Shown here piece by piece: positions 8,919 to 17,609 of a stretch of 64,000 bases of DNA. How positions within the stretch are numbered: position 1 is the stretch's first letter; each line of letters opens with the position of its first letter. The notes beneath the pieces were generated by a model, which was not told where the DNA came from, ran no database searches, and saw only the letters and a program-made list of their open reading frames with translations. The DNA is from Firmicutes bacterium CAG:95 (GTDB lineage: Bacteria > Bacillota > Clostridia > Lachnospirales > Lachnospiraceae). The stretch covers positions 52,817 to 116,816 of the forward strand of contig FR902981.1 of the NCBI GenBank assembly GCA_000438155.1, read 5' to 3'. A program made the translations under genes and the position numbers.

Positions 8919-10079
8919 GTGAATAATTTGCTGACAAATAAGAAAAACAGAAGAGACCGTGTGGCGAATCTGGAGAAGTCACAGATTCTGGATCCGGAAA
9001 AGGTGAAGCGTGATAAGAAGCGTAAACGCAAGGTGGTTGCGTTGACTGTACTTGCTGCGATTACGGGACTGCTTGCAGCTGCATTTGCAGCGTTCCTGAT
9101 TGTGGGAGCGATTGGTAAGGCAAACCTGCGCAGCAATGTGATTGCGGCGCCAAAGCTTGAAAATGCGCCGGTGGTGATAGAACTGCAACCGACAGAGGAA
9201 GAAGCTGCAGGCTGGAAAGAGGGCTGGGTGAAGTATAACGGTCAGATTTATGCATATAACGAGGATATTCTGACATTCCTTATCATGGGAATTGATAAGA
9301 CGAAGGATGTGAAGGAAGTAGCGGAAGGAACAAACGGCGGACAGGCCGATGCCCTGTTCCTGGTGGTATTAAATCCGCATGATAATTCCTTAAGTGTCAT
9401 TGGCATTAACCGGAATACAATGACGGATATTTCTGTTTATGATGATAACGGTGCCTATGTTAATACGATTAAAGCGCAGATTACCGTGCAGCACGGCTTT
9501 GGGAATGGTGTGGAAGAAAGCTGTGAGTATCAGGTGAATGCTGTACAGCATCTGTTCTATGAAATGCCGGTTCATGGGTATGCAGCCATTAATATGAGTG
9601 CGATCGGACCACTTACGGATATGGTAGGTGGTGTGGATGTAGTGGCACTGGAGGATATTAAGAGTGGAAACAGCACCGTAATTAAGGAGGGTGAGGAGGT
9701 TCATCTGGAGGGTGATCTTGCTTTTGCCTATATTCATAATCGTGATACGAAGGAGTTCGGTTCTGCGGATCATCGTTTGGAGCGTCAGAAGCAGTTTATT
9801 ACGACGTATTTGCAGAAGGTAAAGCAAAAGACAAAGGAAGACATTGGATTTCCGATTTCCGTATATCAGTCGATCGCTCCGCAGACTGTTACCAGTCTGA
9901 CGGTGGATGAGATGACCTATCTGGTATCCATAGCAAAGGATTACAGCTTTGATGAGAATTATCTCTATACCCTGAAGGGAGAAACAAAGCAGGGGGATGT
10001 ATTCGAGGAGTTTTATGTGGATGAGACCGATCTGTTTGAATTGATTCTAAAGGTATTCTATGAGCCGGTGGAGCAGTAA
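8919..10079 (+). CDS. LytR-CpsA-Psr (LCP) family cell-wall polymer transferase
   Basis: The 386-residue protein starts at a GTG with AAGGGT upstream. A very basic cytoplasmic head (KRDKKRKRK) precedes a membrane helix at about 41-66. The LCP domain shows FLIMGIDKTKD, ADALFLVVLNP, VIGINRNTMTDI and the later AYIHNRDTKEFGSADHRLERQ, with the arginines that bind the polyprenyl pyrophosphate. LCP enzymes attach teichoic acids, capsule or other glycopolymers to peptidoglycan. The location fits attachment of the polymer controlled by the upstream kinase module. Confidence 0.9.
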   Translation: MNNLLTNKKNRRDRVANLEKSQILDPEKVKRDKKRKRKVVALTVLAAITGLLAAAFAAFLIVGAIGKANLRSNVIAAPKLENAPVVIELQPTEEEAAGWKEGWVKYNGQIYAYNEDILTFLIMGIDKTKDVKEVAEGTNGGQADALFLVVLNPHDNSLSVIGINRNTMTDISVYDDNGAYVNTIKAQITVQHGFGNGVEESCEYQVNAVQHLFYEMPVHGYAAINMSAIGPLTDMVGGVDVVALEDIKSGNSTVIKEGEEVHLEGDLAFAYIHNRDTKEFGSADHRLERQKQFITTYLQKVKQKTKEDIGFPISVYQSIAPQTVTSLTVDEMTYLVSIAKDYSFDENYLYTLKGETKQGDVFEEFYVDETDLFELILKVFYEPVEQ

Positions 10080-11057
10080 TTGCAGATAACAGAGAAGTAC
10101 AGGCATAACAAGTACAAGCATAAGAAGCATAAAGGATATTCAGAAAACAGCAAGAGGTATCAAAAGAAACCAACGATGAGATGTGTAAAAAAATCAGAAA
10201 TGAAAAATCAGATCAGACAGAAAACAATAAGTAAATTAATGACTGTAATCGTGAGTATCCTGCTGATATTGGGAGCATTCAGTGGATGCGGTTCTTCTAA
10301 TACAGACAACAGGGAGGATACAGCAGGAACGGAAGAGCAGACATCAGAGAGTGTATCAGAGAGTACACCGGAGGCAGAAGAAAATCGTACCGGACTTCAG
10401 TTTGAAACGGCAAAGGATGGACGAATTGACTTTACGGTTTTACAGGAAGAAAATCCGGAGATCTGGGGATGGCTGTATATTCCGGGAACGGATATTGACC
10501 GGCCGCTTTTGCAGAGTGCTACATCGGATACTTATTATCAGAATCATATGGCAGATGGACAGGAAGGAGAGGCAGGGGCTCTTTATATCGAGATTCCGAA
10601 TCAGACAAACCTCTGTGACTTCAATACCGTGATTCATGGAAAGGATCAGAAGGAAGGAGATCTTTTCTATGAACTGCATAAGTTTGAAGAGCCTGATTTC
10701 TTTAATGAACATGAGGCACTTTATATTTACACACCGGATAATGTATATACCTATAGTATTTATGCTGCCTACTATGATGAGGGCAGTGATATTCTGCGAA
10801 GATACGACTATACCACCTATCAGGGGTGCAATGCATATCTTGCGGATTACTATGACCGAAGAGACATGACTATGAATAAGAGGGATGGCTGGGAGGACAT
10901 CACAGCCGGACATTTCCTTCTGACACTCGATGGAATAACAACAGGAGACCGACAGTTCGTTGTGATGGCAGGACTTGTAAATGCAGGCGTGGCAAGCATG
11001 GACCGTATGATATTCGATGGAACCGACTTCGTATATGACTTTGAGGACGAAGAGTAA
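10080..11057 (+). CDS. Sortase-B-like lipoprotein lacking catalytic His and Cys
   Basis: The domain after about residue 110 follows class B sortases: EIWGWLYIPGTDIDRPLLQ, NTVIHGKDQKEGDLF, and a C-terminal LLTLDGITTGDRQFVV. In active enzymes these read YGHN and TLSTC; here the His is Lys and the Cys position is Gly/Ile, while the Arg (GDRQFVV) is kept. It is therefore probably not a transpeptidase. A lipobox-like LGAFSGC follows a hydrophobic stretch, suggesting a lipoprotein. The start is uncertain: the TTG at 10080 has GGTGGAG at ideal spacing and abuts the LCP stop, but ATGs at 10171 and 10201 place the signal peptide more normally. Confidence 0.75.
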   Translation: MQITEKYRHNKYKHKKHKGYSENSKRYQKKPTMRCVKKSEMKNQIRQKTISKLMTVIVSILLILGAFSGCGSSNTDNREDTAGTEEQTSESVSESTPEAEENRTGLQFETAKDGRIDFTVLQEENPEIWGWLYIPGTDIDRPLLQSATSDTYYQNHMADGQEGEAGALYIEIPNQTNLCDFNTVIHGKDQKEGDLFYELHKFEEPDFFNEHEALYIYTPDNVYTYSIYAAYYDEGSDILRRYDYTTYQGCNAYLADYYDRRDMTMNKRDGWEDITAGHFLLTLDGITTGDRQFVVMAGLVNAGVASMDRMIFDGTDFVYDFEDEE

Positions 11058-11130
11058 TGTATTGATATCTGCATCGAAAGATGTTGATATAAACCACACT
11101 TAATTTTGCAAGAAGGGAGGAATTGGTCCA

Positions 11131-11685
11131 ATGAAGAAACTTATTGCATTAGTATCTGCAGCAGCAGTTCTTGTAATGCCTATGGCAGTATGCGCAGCTC
11201 CTTCACCGTCAGCAGGTGCAGTAGTAGCAGCATCTACACAGAGCGCACAGAACAGCGCTGTTGAAACAGCAGCAGCTGAAGTAAGCATGTCTGTTGGTGA
11301 ATACACAAACAATGCGATTGTATCTACTCCCGGACTCTCTGCTGCTGACACTTTGCCAGTAGGACAGGGCGGAAAGATCATCGTTAATGGTGTAGCAACC
11401 AATATGACTGTTATCTTAAGAAAGGTTGACGCTGCAACCGTTAAATCTGCTAAGACAGCAGCAACAGGAAAGATCCTTAACCTCGTTAATGCGAAGCTTC
11501 CTGTAGCAAAAGGAAACACTGTAACCGTTAACTTCTATGTTAAAGGCTTAGCCGGAACAGAGAATGTTACTGTATTACAGCTTGTAAATGGTGAATGGGT
11601 TCCGGTTACCGTTAAGGAAATCAGACTCGACCATATCGTACTCGACCTGACACAGTCCGGTCCTGTAATGTTCGTTCAGAACTAA
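11131..11685 (+). CDS. Small Ala/Val-rich secreted protein, unknown function
   Basis: The 184-residue protein has a clear Sec signal peptide (MKKLIALVSAAAVLVMPMAVCA, cut after about 22). The mature part is rich in Ala, Val and Thr and looks beta-rich toward the C-terminus (VTVNFYVKGL, VTVLQLVNGEWVPVTV). The ribosome site AAGGGAGG is strong, and codon use favours A/T-ending codons, as in well expressed genes. No anchor motif is present. It follows the sortase-like gene by 73 bp. Function not recognised. Confidence 0.75.
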   Translation: MKKLIALVSAAAVLVMPMAVCAAPSPSAGAVVAASTQSAQNSAVETAAAEVSMSVGEYTNNAIVSTPGLSAADTLPVGQGGKIIVNGVATNMTVILRKVDAATVKSAKTAATGKILNLVNAKLPVAKGNTVTVNFYVKGLAGTENVTVLQLVNGEWVPVTVKEIRLDHIVLDLTQSGPVMFVQN

Positions 11686-11720
11686 TAATCTGAACAAAAT
11701 TTAGAAACTAGTTTTTATCA

Positions 11721-11762
11721 ATAGGTAATTGCGAAACTCGCTAGGCTCGTTCGCAATCTTGA
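11721..11762. repeat. 42-bp direct repeat with internal palindrome, copy 1
   Basis: A 42-base sequence starting ATAGGTAATTGCGAA and ending TTCGCAATCTTGA is identical to copy 2 at 13896-13937 in the same orientation. ATTGCGAA and TTCGCAAT form an 8-bp inverted repeat around a CTCGCTAGGCTCG centre. The flanking bases differ, so the identity stops sharply. It forms the left edge of the two-component fragment. Confidence 0.9.
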
Positions 11763-12202
11763 TTACGCTGGATCGAATGGCTAAAATCAGCGAAAAGATT
11801 AACCACTCACAAACGATTGATGAGGCCATCGACAGCCTGTGGTATTTTTGGCTTCAGTACACAGCCGAACAATCCCTGCAGCATCCGGAAATCCGCAGGG
11901 CACTGGAGCTCATCAATAAGCATCTGGATCAGCCAATTACACTGCAGTTCATTGCCAAACAGGTGGGCTTAAGCTCCCACTACCTGAGCCGCCTTTTCCA
12001 CGCGGAAACCGGAAAGCCTTTTAATCAATACGTTATAGAGGCCAAAATGCAGCGGGCCGCGAAGCTCCTGCGTGAATCCACAATGAAGGTCTATGAAGTG
12101 TCAGACAGTATCGGAATTCCCAATTACCGATATTTCGCGGCGCTGTTCAAAAAGCATTGGGGTATGACACCGATAGATTATAGAAAGAATGTGATGAAAT
12201 GA
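11729..12202 (+). pseudogene. Response regulator fragment (YesN/AraC type), receiver domain lost
   Basis: Only the C-terminal part of a response regulator remains. From about residue 14 (ITLDRMAKISEK) the protein is a linker followed by an AraC-type double helix-turn-helix (ALELINKHLDQPITLQFIA, SSHYLSRLFHAETGKPF, MTPIDYRKNVMK). The receiver domain expected before it is absent. The open frame begins at a TTG inside the 42-bp repeat, so the first residues are repeat-derived and translation is doubtful. It overlaps the kinase start by ATGA, showing that the two genes formed an operon. Confidence 0.8.
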
Positions 12203-13899
12203 GAGTACGGAGAAAGCATTTGTTCCACTGGGGACTCACCCAGCGTCTGTTCGTAATGACATCCACTATCTCCATTGCAGTGTTGGCCATCATGGCTTTA
12301 TACGGCTATAATTCCGCTCATAAGGCCCTCGAACGGCAAATCGCCAGCAACATCTCCAGCTTGAACGACCGTACCCTCAGCTATGTTGACAGCTATGTAG
12401 AGAGTGCCCAAAGCCTTGGCCGTATGATTGCCGCGGATCGTGGAACCGGCATCAGACAGTCTGAGCGTATCGGTATCTTAATTAACACCTTCAGTCAAAC
12501 CCTCTATCCCGTCGCCCGCACTATTTATTATATACCTGCCAACGGTGAAGTAATTTCCACTCGTCAGACTTATTATGACATCATGGGAAATAAGATGCTG
12601 CCGCTGCTGGCAGAAAGTGCACAGGATAGTCTCACCGGCCTCGCCTGGAGCCAGCCGTATCACTCTCCTGTTTCCGGTGACACCGTTGCCTTTTCACTGG
12701 CTGTAGAGGACCAGCCAAATGACGAAAAGGGTGTCTTAGTCATAGAACTGGATCTGGGTTACATCAAAAATGATCTGGACCGTTTTCTTCATAAAGGGAA
12801 CCAGTCTTATCTGCTAATGACATCAGAAGGGAACGTCATCCTTTTTAATCGTAATACAGATTTACTGCAATACGAAAACGACACCCTGCGCACCTCTATC
12901 GCACCGCAAATGATTGCCGAGCTGGCAGACTGCCCTCAGGGAATCTCCTATTTACCCAAAGAAGCTCCTTCCTTGCTCGTCACCCGTTCGCCTATCAATC
13001 GACTGGGTTGGTCGCTATTCACGCTTGTCAACAGCGACAGCATTTTTGCGGCGTACAACAAAACCCTGACCAGGACCTACATTAACGCCGGAATCCTGAT
13101 TCTGGTGGTTTTGTTGGGTGTATGTTTCTTCTTAAGCCGCAAATTCGTTTCTCCCATTCGTGAACTGGATGAGAAGATGAGCCATTTTTCCAAGACGCAG
13201 CTCAATGAGCCCCTGCCCGTCAAAAGAAGCGATGAGATCGGTCACTTGACGGAAAGCTATAATCAAATGCTCATGCGCTTAAAACGCCTCATCCGGGAGG
13301 TTAAGCAAAGTGAAAAAGAAAAACAGAATTACAAGATTCAGATGCTGCAAAGCCAAATCAAGCCCCACTTCCTTTATAACACGTTAGCCTGCATCAGAAG
13401 CCTGGCGAAGCAAAACAGAATGGAGGAAATCCGTGAGACAATCTCCTCTCTGGTGGGACTTTTGGCTTATACCTTCGATAAGACGGATGATTTTGTAACC
13501 ATCAACGAAGAAATTCAGTCACTCAAAAAGTATATACAAATTCAGCATATGCGATATGGAGATGTCTTCCATATAGAATATCAGATCAGTCCCGATACCA
13601 GCGAGTGTTATTGTCCAAAGCTCACGCTGCAGCCAATCGTTGAAAACGCAATCTTTCATGGAATCTTACCCGCCGAGGAAAATGGAGCTATCCGAATCGA
13701 AACAAAGATTTACAACGAAGAATTGCACATATTTGTAAAAGATAATGGGATTGGATTTAGTGCAGACCGATTTGAGAAGATATTGGCAGGTATCGAGCCG
13801 GACAACAATTCCAATGCATTCAATCATGTAGGACTTAAAAATGTAAACAACCGGATTATTCTTAATTATGGAGACACTTACGGTATTCATATTTTATAG
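12199..13899 (+). pseudogene. YesM-type sensor histidine kinase, C-terminus cut by repeat
   Basis: The 566-residue product has a first membrane helix (about 17-37), an extracellular sensor region, a second helix (about 297-315), HAMP (VSPIRELDEKM), a His-kinase motif IKPHFLYNTL (His near 388), and an HATPase with N-box VENAIFHG and G1 box DNGIGFS. After GLKNVNNRIILNYGD it ends abruptly: the last ATPase strand (normally GTxVxIxxP) is missing and the stop TAG belongs to the 42-bp repeat. The loss is only about 15-20 residues, so some function cannot be excluded, but its partner regulator also lacks the receiver. Such kinases usually sense carbohydrates. Confidence 0.82.
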
Positions 13900-13937
13900 G
13901 TAATTGCGAAACTCGCTAGGCTCGTTCGCAATCTTGA
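13896..13937. repeat. 42-bp direct repeat with internal palindrome, copy 2
   Basis: This is an exact copy of 11721-11762, same orientation. It supplies the stop codon of the truncated kinase. A separate 8-bp inverted repeat AGAATTCG/CGAATTCT follows at 13951-13975. The rest of the gap to 14130 shows no gene. Confidence 0.9.
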
Positions 13938-14130
13938 AAGAAAACAAGGAAGAATTCGCGCAGAGCACGAATTCTGGAATGAAAAATGGATAACTGGACA
14001 TTTTAGGCGCACTTTAATAAGCTATGGGCTTTATGAAGTGGTAAGTCCTAAGCTATGAGTGGTTTTATGCTTCGAATATATTCGTGATGATTGATTTTAT
14101 CTGCGAGAACAACAGTAATAAACGTATACT

Positions 14131-14574
14131 TTATTGTTCGCTTGTTTCCAGCCTTTCCACTTGTACCGATATGTCATCGGATAGTTTTGCTGAATATTCT
14201 TGATTCAAAAAATCAAAGCAGGCTTTACAATAAAATTCATTATTGTATTGATATATCTCAAAATTTATAAGTCTGTTTTCGTCTGTTTTTTGCTGTTCCA
14301 CCGATTTTTGCTTGTCAGCCTGAAATATAACTATCCTTTTATACCTCATGGCTTCTTCTGGGATTCCGACATTTTCGCTTTCTACGTCTAAAAAGAAATC
14401 ACATATCTGATTAACTAAATCATCTATTGTTTCATTAGTAGAATCGTATTCTTTTTCTGTGTTATCTGAATAATCATAAATCACAATAATCTGATCTTTG
14501 CTGCTATCTCCACAACCACTAATTAACAAACAAATAAATGCAACTAACAAAATCATTATATTTTTGATATGCAT
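14131..14574 (-). CDS. Small lipoprotein, unknown function
   Basis: The 147-residue protein has a lipoprotein signal with lipobox LLISGC (Cys21). The mature part is acidic, with a CKAC pair near the C-terminus, and matches no family I know. It is low in GC and lies just beside the decayed mobile region, 53 bp after an ArsR-like gene on the same strand, so it may be the last gene of that unit. Confidence 0.6.
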   Translation of the reverse strand: MHIKNIMILLVAFICLLISGCGDSSKDQIIVIYDYSDNTEKEYDSTNETIDDLVNQICDFFLDVESENVGIPEEAMRYKRIVIFQADKQKSVEQQKTDENRLINFEIYQYNNEFYCKACFDFLNQEYSAKLSDDISVQVERLETSEQ

Positions 14575-14627
14575 GCCTTCTCTTAATTTTTTTCATTATT
14601 ATTTCAAATTTCCTTTCATTGTTGTGG

Positions 14628-14978
14628 CTAATCACTATTTTTGGACGGGATTTCAATAATAATATTTTGTGCAAGCCCTCTTAATAATTCTTTTGTGATT
14701 TGCAGTTTAAAATCTTCCAGCGCATAATACTTCATGGCTTTACCACTTTCAGATATTTCCATTGCACTTGTAACAAGTCGAGCTGTTTCTAGCTTCTTTA
14801 AATGCATATAAAGCAAAGGCCTGCTAATATTTACCAATCGGGCTAGTTCACTCACATATTGTCGTCCCTCTGCCAATATACCGATTATCTTTATCCGTAC
14901 TGGATGCGAAAGAGCGTCAAAAACATTGATGTAATCTTCGTATTTATTTAATTTTAAATCTCCAACAATATTTTCCAT
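14628..14978 (-). CDS. ArsR-like winged-helix transcriptional regulator
   Basis: The 116-residue protein contains an ArsR-type winged helix: VFDALSHPVRIKIIGILAEG, then YVSELARLVNISRPLLYMHLKKLE and a wing with KAMKYYALEDF. No metal-binding cysteines are visible. It is translated two bases after the small membrane protein upstream, an arrangement common in Firmicutes for a membrane-stress type pair. A perfect palindrome overlapping the promoter of this pair is its likely operator. Confidence 0.82.
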   Translation of the reverse strand: MENIVGDLKLNKYEDYINVFDALSHPVRIKIIGILAEGRQYVSELARLVNISRPLLYMHLKKLETARLVTSAMEISESGKAMKYYALEDFKLQITKELLRGLAQNIIIEIPSKNSD

Positions 14979-14980
14979 AA

Positions 14981-15214
14981 TTAAATATCTTTCATCATTT
15001 TATCAATGACTTCGACTTTTTCTTTTACCGTCTGTAAGTCCTTTTTTATTTCGGCATTTTCACGCCTCATATCTTCTGCAAAACTGTCAAACTTTGCTAC
15101 ATCAACGCTCTTAATTCTTTCTCTTTTTTCCATACTCCGAATAATCAGAATAATTGAAACAAGAATAACAATACCAATTGTTCCAATTACAGGAATAATA
15201 ATAGAAATATTCAT
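14981..15214 (-). CDS. Small membrane protein with coiled coil
   Basis: The 77-residue protein has one N-terminal membrane helix (about 4-26) followed by a charged coiled coil (FAEDMRRENAEIKKDLQTVK). AAAAGGAGAAC precedes its ATG. It is the first gene of the pair with the ArsR-like regulator. Specific function is unknown. Confidence 0.7.
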   Translation of the reverse strand: MNISIIIPVIGTIGIVILVSIILIIRSMEKRERIKSVDVAKFDSFAEDMRRENAEIKKDLQTVKEKVEVIDKMMKDI

Positions 15215-15237
15215 TCTCTTGTTCTCCTTTTAATATA

Positions 15238-15290
15238 TTTTTATCATGTGTAAATACTTTATTATACATGATAAAAAATGTCAACATCAA
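15238..15290 (-). promoter_or_regulatory. Promoter with a perfect operator palindrome
   Basis: TTTTTATCATGT (15238-15249) and ACATGATAAAAA (15266-15277) are perfect 12-bp inverted arms. On the minus strand the right arm overlaps TATAAT (15266-15261), with TTGATG (15290-15285) at 18 bp as the -35. This suits autoregulation by the ArsR-like product. The remaining gap to 15574 holds no gene that I can support, only AT-rich sequence. Confidence 0.6.
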
Positions 15291-15574
15291 ATTAGAATAT
15301 AAAAAGTATATATGTAACTTCTATTGGAAGCATATCAGCTTTTAATGCTAGAGTAGATAGGTTAGAATGAGTTCAACACAATAGAAAGTCAAAAATCAGA
15401 AACTTAAGAGTACATTAAGGATTCTACATTAGAGTTACTAGATGTACGGACAAGCACGACATTTTCATTTGCGAATATTTCACATACTAGAATTAAAAAA
15501 TGTATTTAAATATCAATCTTGAAATTATCATGCCAATGTCTGTAATCAATAACATTCTCTCCATAAATTTGGAT

Positions 15575-16024
15575 TTAGTATAAGTCAATATGACGCTTAT
15601 GGAAATTGAACATATCTATAAAGAAACGTATTCCATCACATCTTACCCCTAAAAGAGGTTTTGGTATCAAACAATTTGAATCTTTTGTAAAAGGTTCAGT
15701 TATTGCTTTACTATAGATATAGATTTCCTCCACATCATCCCGGTACAGATAACGTGTCAGAAAAGAAAAACCTGTCATCTCCCCATAAAGGAGATCGCAG
15801 AGTTCCGCCTGCTCCATTCCTTCTACACCCACGTTGCTCTGTTCCAGATATTTTCCGATGTAGGATTCAATCAGCTCCCGGTTCTCATCCGGATTGTCAC
15901 GAAGCACAGAAGCGAAATTCTTAGATATATACTCCTGCACATCCTTCAATACTTCCGGGAAAGTACGGTATATCACACTTTTGTTTAACATCCCGGCAGT
16001 TTCATGTATGCCCCATATTTTCAT
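15575..16024 (-). pseudogene. N-terminal fragment of a CpaF-like secretion/conjugation ATPase
   Basis: Residues about 20-103 resemble the N-terminal domain of CpaF/TadA-type ATPases (ELCDLLYGEMTGFSFLTRYL, then DDVEEIYIYS), as found in integrative conjugative elements. After that the sequence no longer fits the family and the frame ends at 150 residues. The whole nucleotide-binding half (about 300 residues) is missing. I read this as a remnant of a mobile element. Confidence 0.6.
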
Positions 16025-16225
16025 TCTTCAAACCCCTTGGTCTGGTTGCAATATACCGGATATGGGCATAGTTTGCTCCCGGTGTGTCCTTTTTGTTCGG
16101 ATGCCGGAAACGCTGCTTATACACTAAGATTGACATTATTTTCTACCTTTCTCCGTGTTATTTTGTTGTACTCTGTCACATTATCTGCTAAAATTAGGAA
16201 TACAAACCTGCAAAGGAGAATTGCC

Positions 16226-16909
16226 TTGAAACATACAGCAACATTAGAAGATACGCGCCATTCCTTTGATGAAATGGCTTCCTCGTTACAAAATCATTTT
16301 CAGCAGATTAATCTGGAAGAACCGAAAAACGTCAAACTTGCCAATGAATACTATAAATGGACTTCATTAAAAACAAATCTGATTCTGAATGAAAAAGCCT
16401 TTCAAATACCCTCCTCCGCCCTGCCCAATGTCATCAAGCCATCCGCATTTAAGTGGCTGCACAGCGATAAACAAGCAGTAGTGTCAAAATACTATCAGTA
16501 CGACAAAGCTACCGATAAATATGTGATTGCTGTCAAAAAAAGTATCGTGCCGGAAACGGATATTGAACTGATTATGCGCTCTCTTGTACTGATTCGGAAA
16601 GCTGTTGTCTGGGTAGATTTCGGTTATAACATCGGCACGGAATTTGGCGGCAGGCATCCGGCAATCATACTGAAAAATTTAAAGGATTCCCTTATCGTTA
16701 TTCCTTTATCTTCACAAATGCCCAAAACTATGGACTGCAATATAATGGTTGATAAGGTCTACGGTTTTCCTGAAATGCCGCGCTGGGCAAATGTAACAAG
16801 GATTACACAGGTCAGCCTTTCCAGAGTCCACTTCGAGAAGTTTGGTGATGTAAAACCCGGCGTATTAAAAGAAATCCGTGAAAAACTGGTTTCCTGCGGT
16901 ATCATTTAG
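16226..16909 (+). CDS. PemK/MazF-like toxin with N-terminal extension
   Basis: The C-terminal 105 residues follow the MazF/PemK endoribonuclease fold: KAVVWVDFGYNIGTEFGGRH with PAIIL, then LIVIPLSSQ and a closing LKEIREKL. Such toxins cut mRNA. An N-terminal extension of about 120 residues precedes it and is not recognised. The start is a TTG at 16226 with AAAGGAG seven bases upstream; the longer open frame is not protein-like. No antitoxin gene lies beside it. Similar long PemK proteins occur on Clostridia mobile elements, which suits this region. Confidence 0.75.
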   Translation: MKHTATLEDTRHSFDEMASSLQNHFQQINLEEPKNVKLANEYYKWTSLKTNLILNEKAFQIPSSALPNVIKPSAFKWLHSDKQAVVSKYYQYDKATDKYVIAVKKSIVPETDIELIMRSLVLIRKAVVWVDFGYNIGTEFGGRHPAIILKNLKDSLIVIPLSSQMPKTMDCNIMVDKVYGFPEMPRWANVTRITQVSLSRVHFEKFGDVKPGVLKEIREKLVSCGII

Positions 16910-16945
16910 GCTTTTTCTGCATACTTTATTACTGCTACAAAATGT

Positions 16946-16974
16946 TTGACATCACTGCTGCTTTGTGCTAGTAT
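16946..16974 (+). promoter_or_regulatory. Consensus-like sigma-A promoter
   Basis: TTGACA (16946-16951), a spacer of exactly 17 bp and TAGTAT (16969-16974). It points at the short terminator-ended interval that follows, with no plus-strand gene downstream. Confidence 0.65.
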
Positions 16975-16980
16975 GATGAT

Positions 16981-17046
16981 GTAAACGTAGGAGCAATCCT
17001 GGTAATTTTGTAACCGTGAAGCCGTCATTTATGGCGGCTTCTTTTC
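16981..17046 (+). ncRNA. Putative orphan small RNA of about 65 nt
   Basis: The interval starts at the expected transcription start of the promoter at 16946-16974 and ends at an intrinsic terminator. It has no open frame of useful size. It lies between the PemK-like gene and the facing frameshifted gene. Function unknown; it could be a remnant leader. Confidence 0.4.
17018..17045 (+). terminator. Intrinsic terminator
   Basis: GAAGCCG (17018-17024) pairs with CGGCTTC (17035-17041), followed by TTTTCG. Confidence 0.7.
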
Positions 17047-17072
17047 GTACTATAATATATTTGATACCGTTT

Positions 17073-17578
17073 TCAATCTTCCTCTCCTTCCCTTTCCTCT
17101 GCATCTGCTTCTTCCATTTGGACCGCCAGCCGCTCTCCCATTCTTTGCAATCCTTCGTATATCCTCTTTGTTTTCTCATAAGGTGCTGCATCCAAAACCA
17201 GCTCCGGCTCCCCACTTTCATTCTCCTGTAGCAGCACAGAAACCTCTCCACTGGATATGTGAAGATAGCGTTGCAGGCAATCTCCATCCACGGATAGATA
17301 AGACGGGACAGTTCATGGGGCGTGGCGGTCGTCCTGCTGTTCCATGAGAAAAGGTTATGTGCCATAGACAAAAGCTGGCTCTGATACTCCTCCAGATTTC
17401 CTTTACATGATCTTTTGATTTTGTCAAAGGAAATACCATATGGATCCACACATTTTTTTGCTGCCTCAAAAAGCTCCGGTACACTGGATAAAATGTAAAA
17501 GGCTGCCCGATAGTCAGAATCCAGTTTCTTCCCTTCGGTCAGCCCTACAAGATGCTCATATCTTTGTGCCTGATTCAC
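17073..17578 (-). pseudogene. Frameshifted mobile-element protein (DUF6075-like)
   Basis: A GTG at 17578 with GGGAGGAG upstream starts a frame (NQAQRYEHLVG, RAAFYILSSVPELFEAA) that loses sense after NAIFT near 17255. A second frame then continues sensibly to 17073 (SSGEVSVLLQENESGEPELV, ending in an acidic tail). Removing one AT from the ACATAT at the junction would restore a single frame, so a dinucleotide insertion is likely. The intact product would be about 168 residues and resembles DUF6075-type proteins, an uncertain match. Confidence 0.65.
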
Positions 17579-17609
17579 TTTTGCTCTCCTCCCAATAATC
17601 ACTTAATAA

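Noticed and set aside
11721..13937. Integron cassette with attC sites
   Set aside because: The repeats are palindromic and flank genes, but lack RYYYAAC/GTTRRRY core sites, and no integrase is present.
11721..13937. Composite transposon
   Set aside because: The flanking repeats are only 42 bp and encode nothing; no transposase is seen.
16952..17258. Continuation of the frame starting at 17602 as real protein
   Set aside because: After NAIFT it becomes basic and nonsense-like, while another frame continues sensibly; a frameshift explains both.
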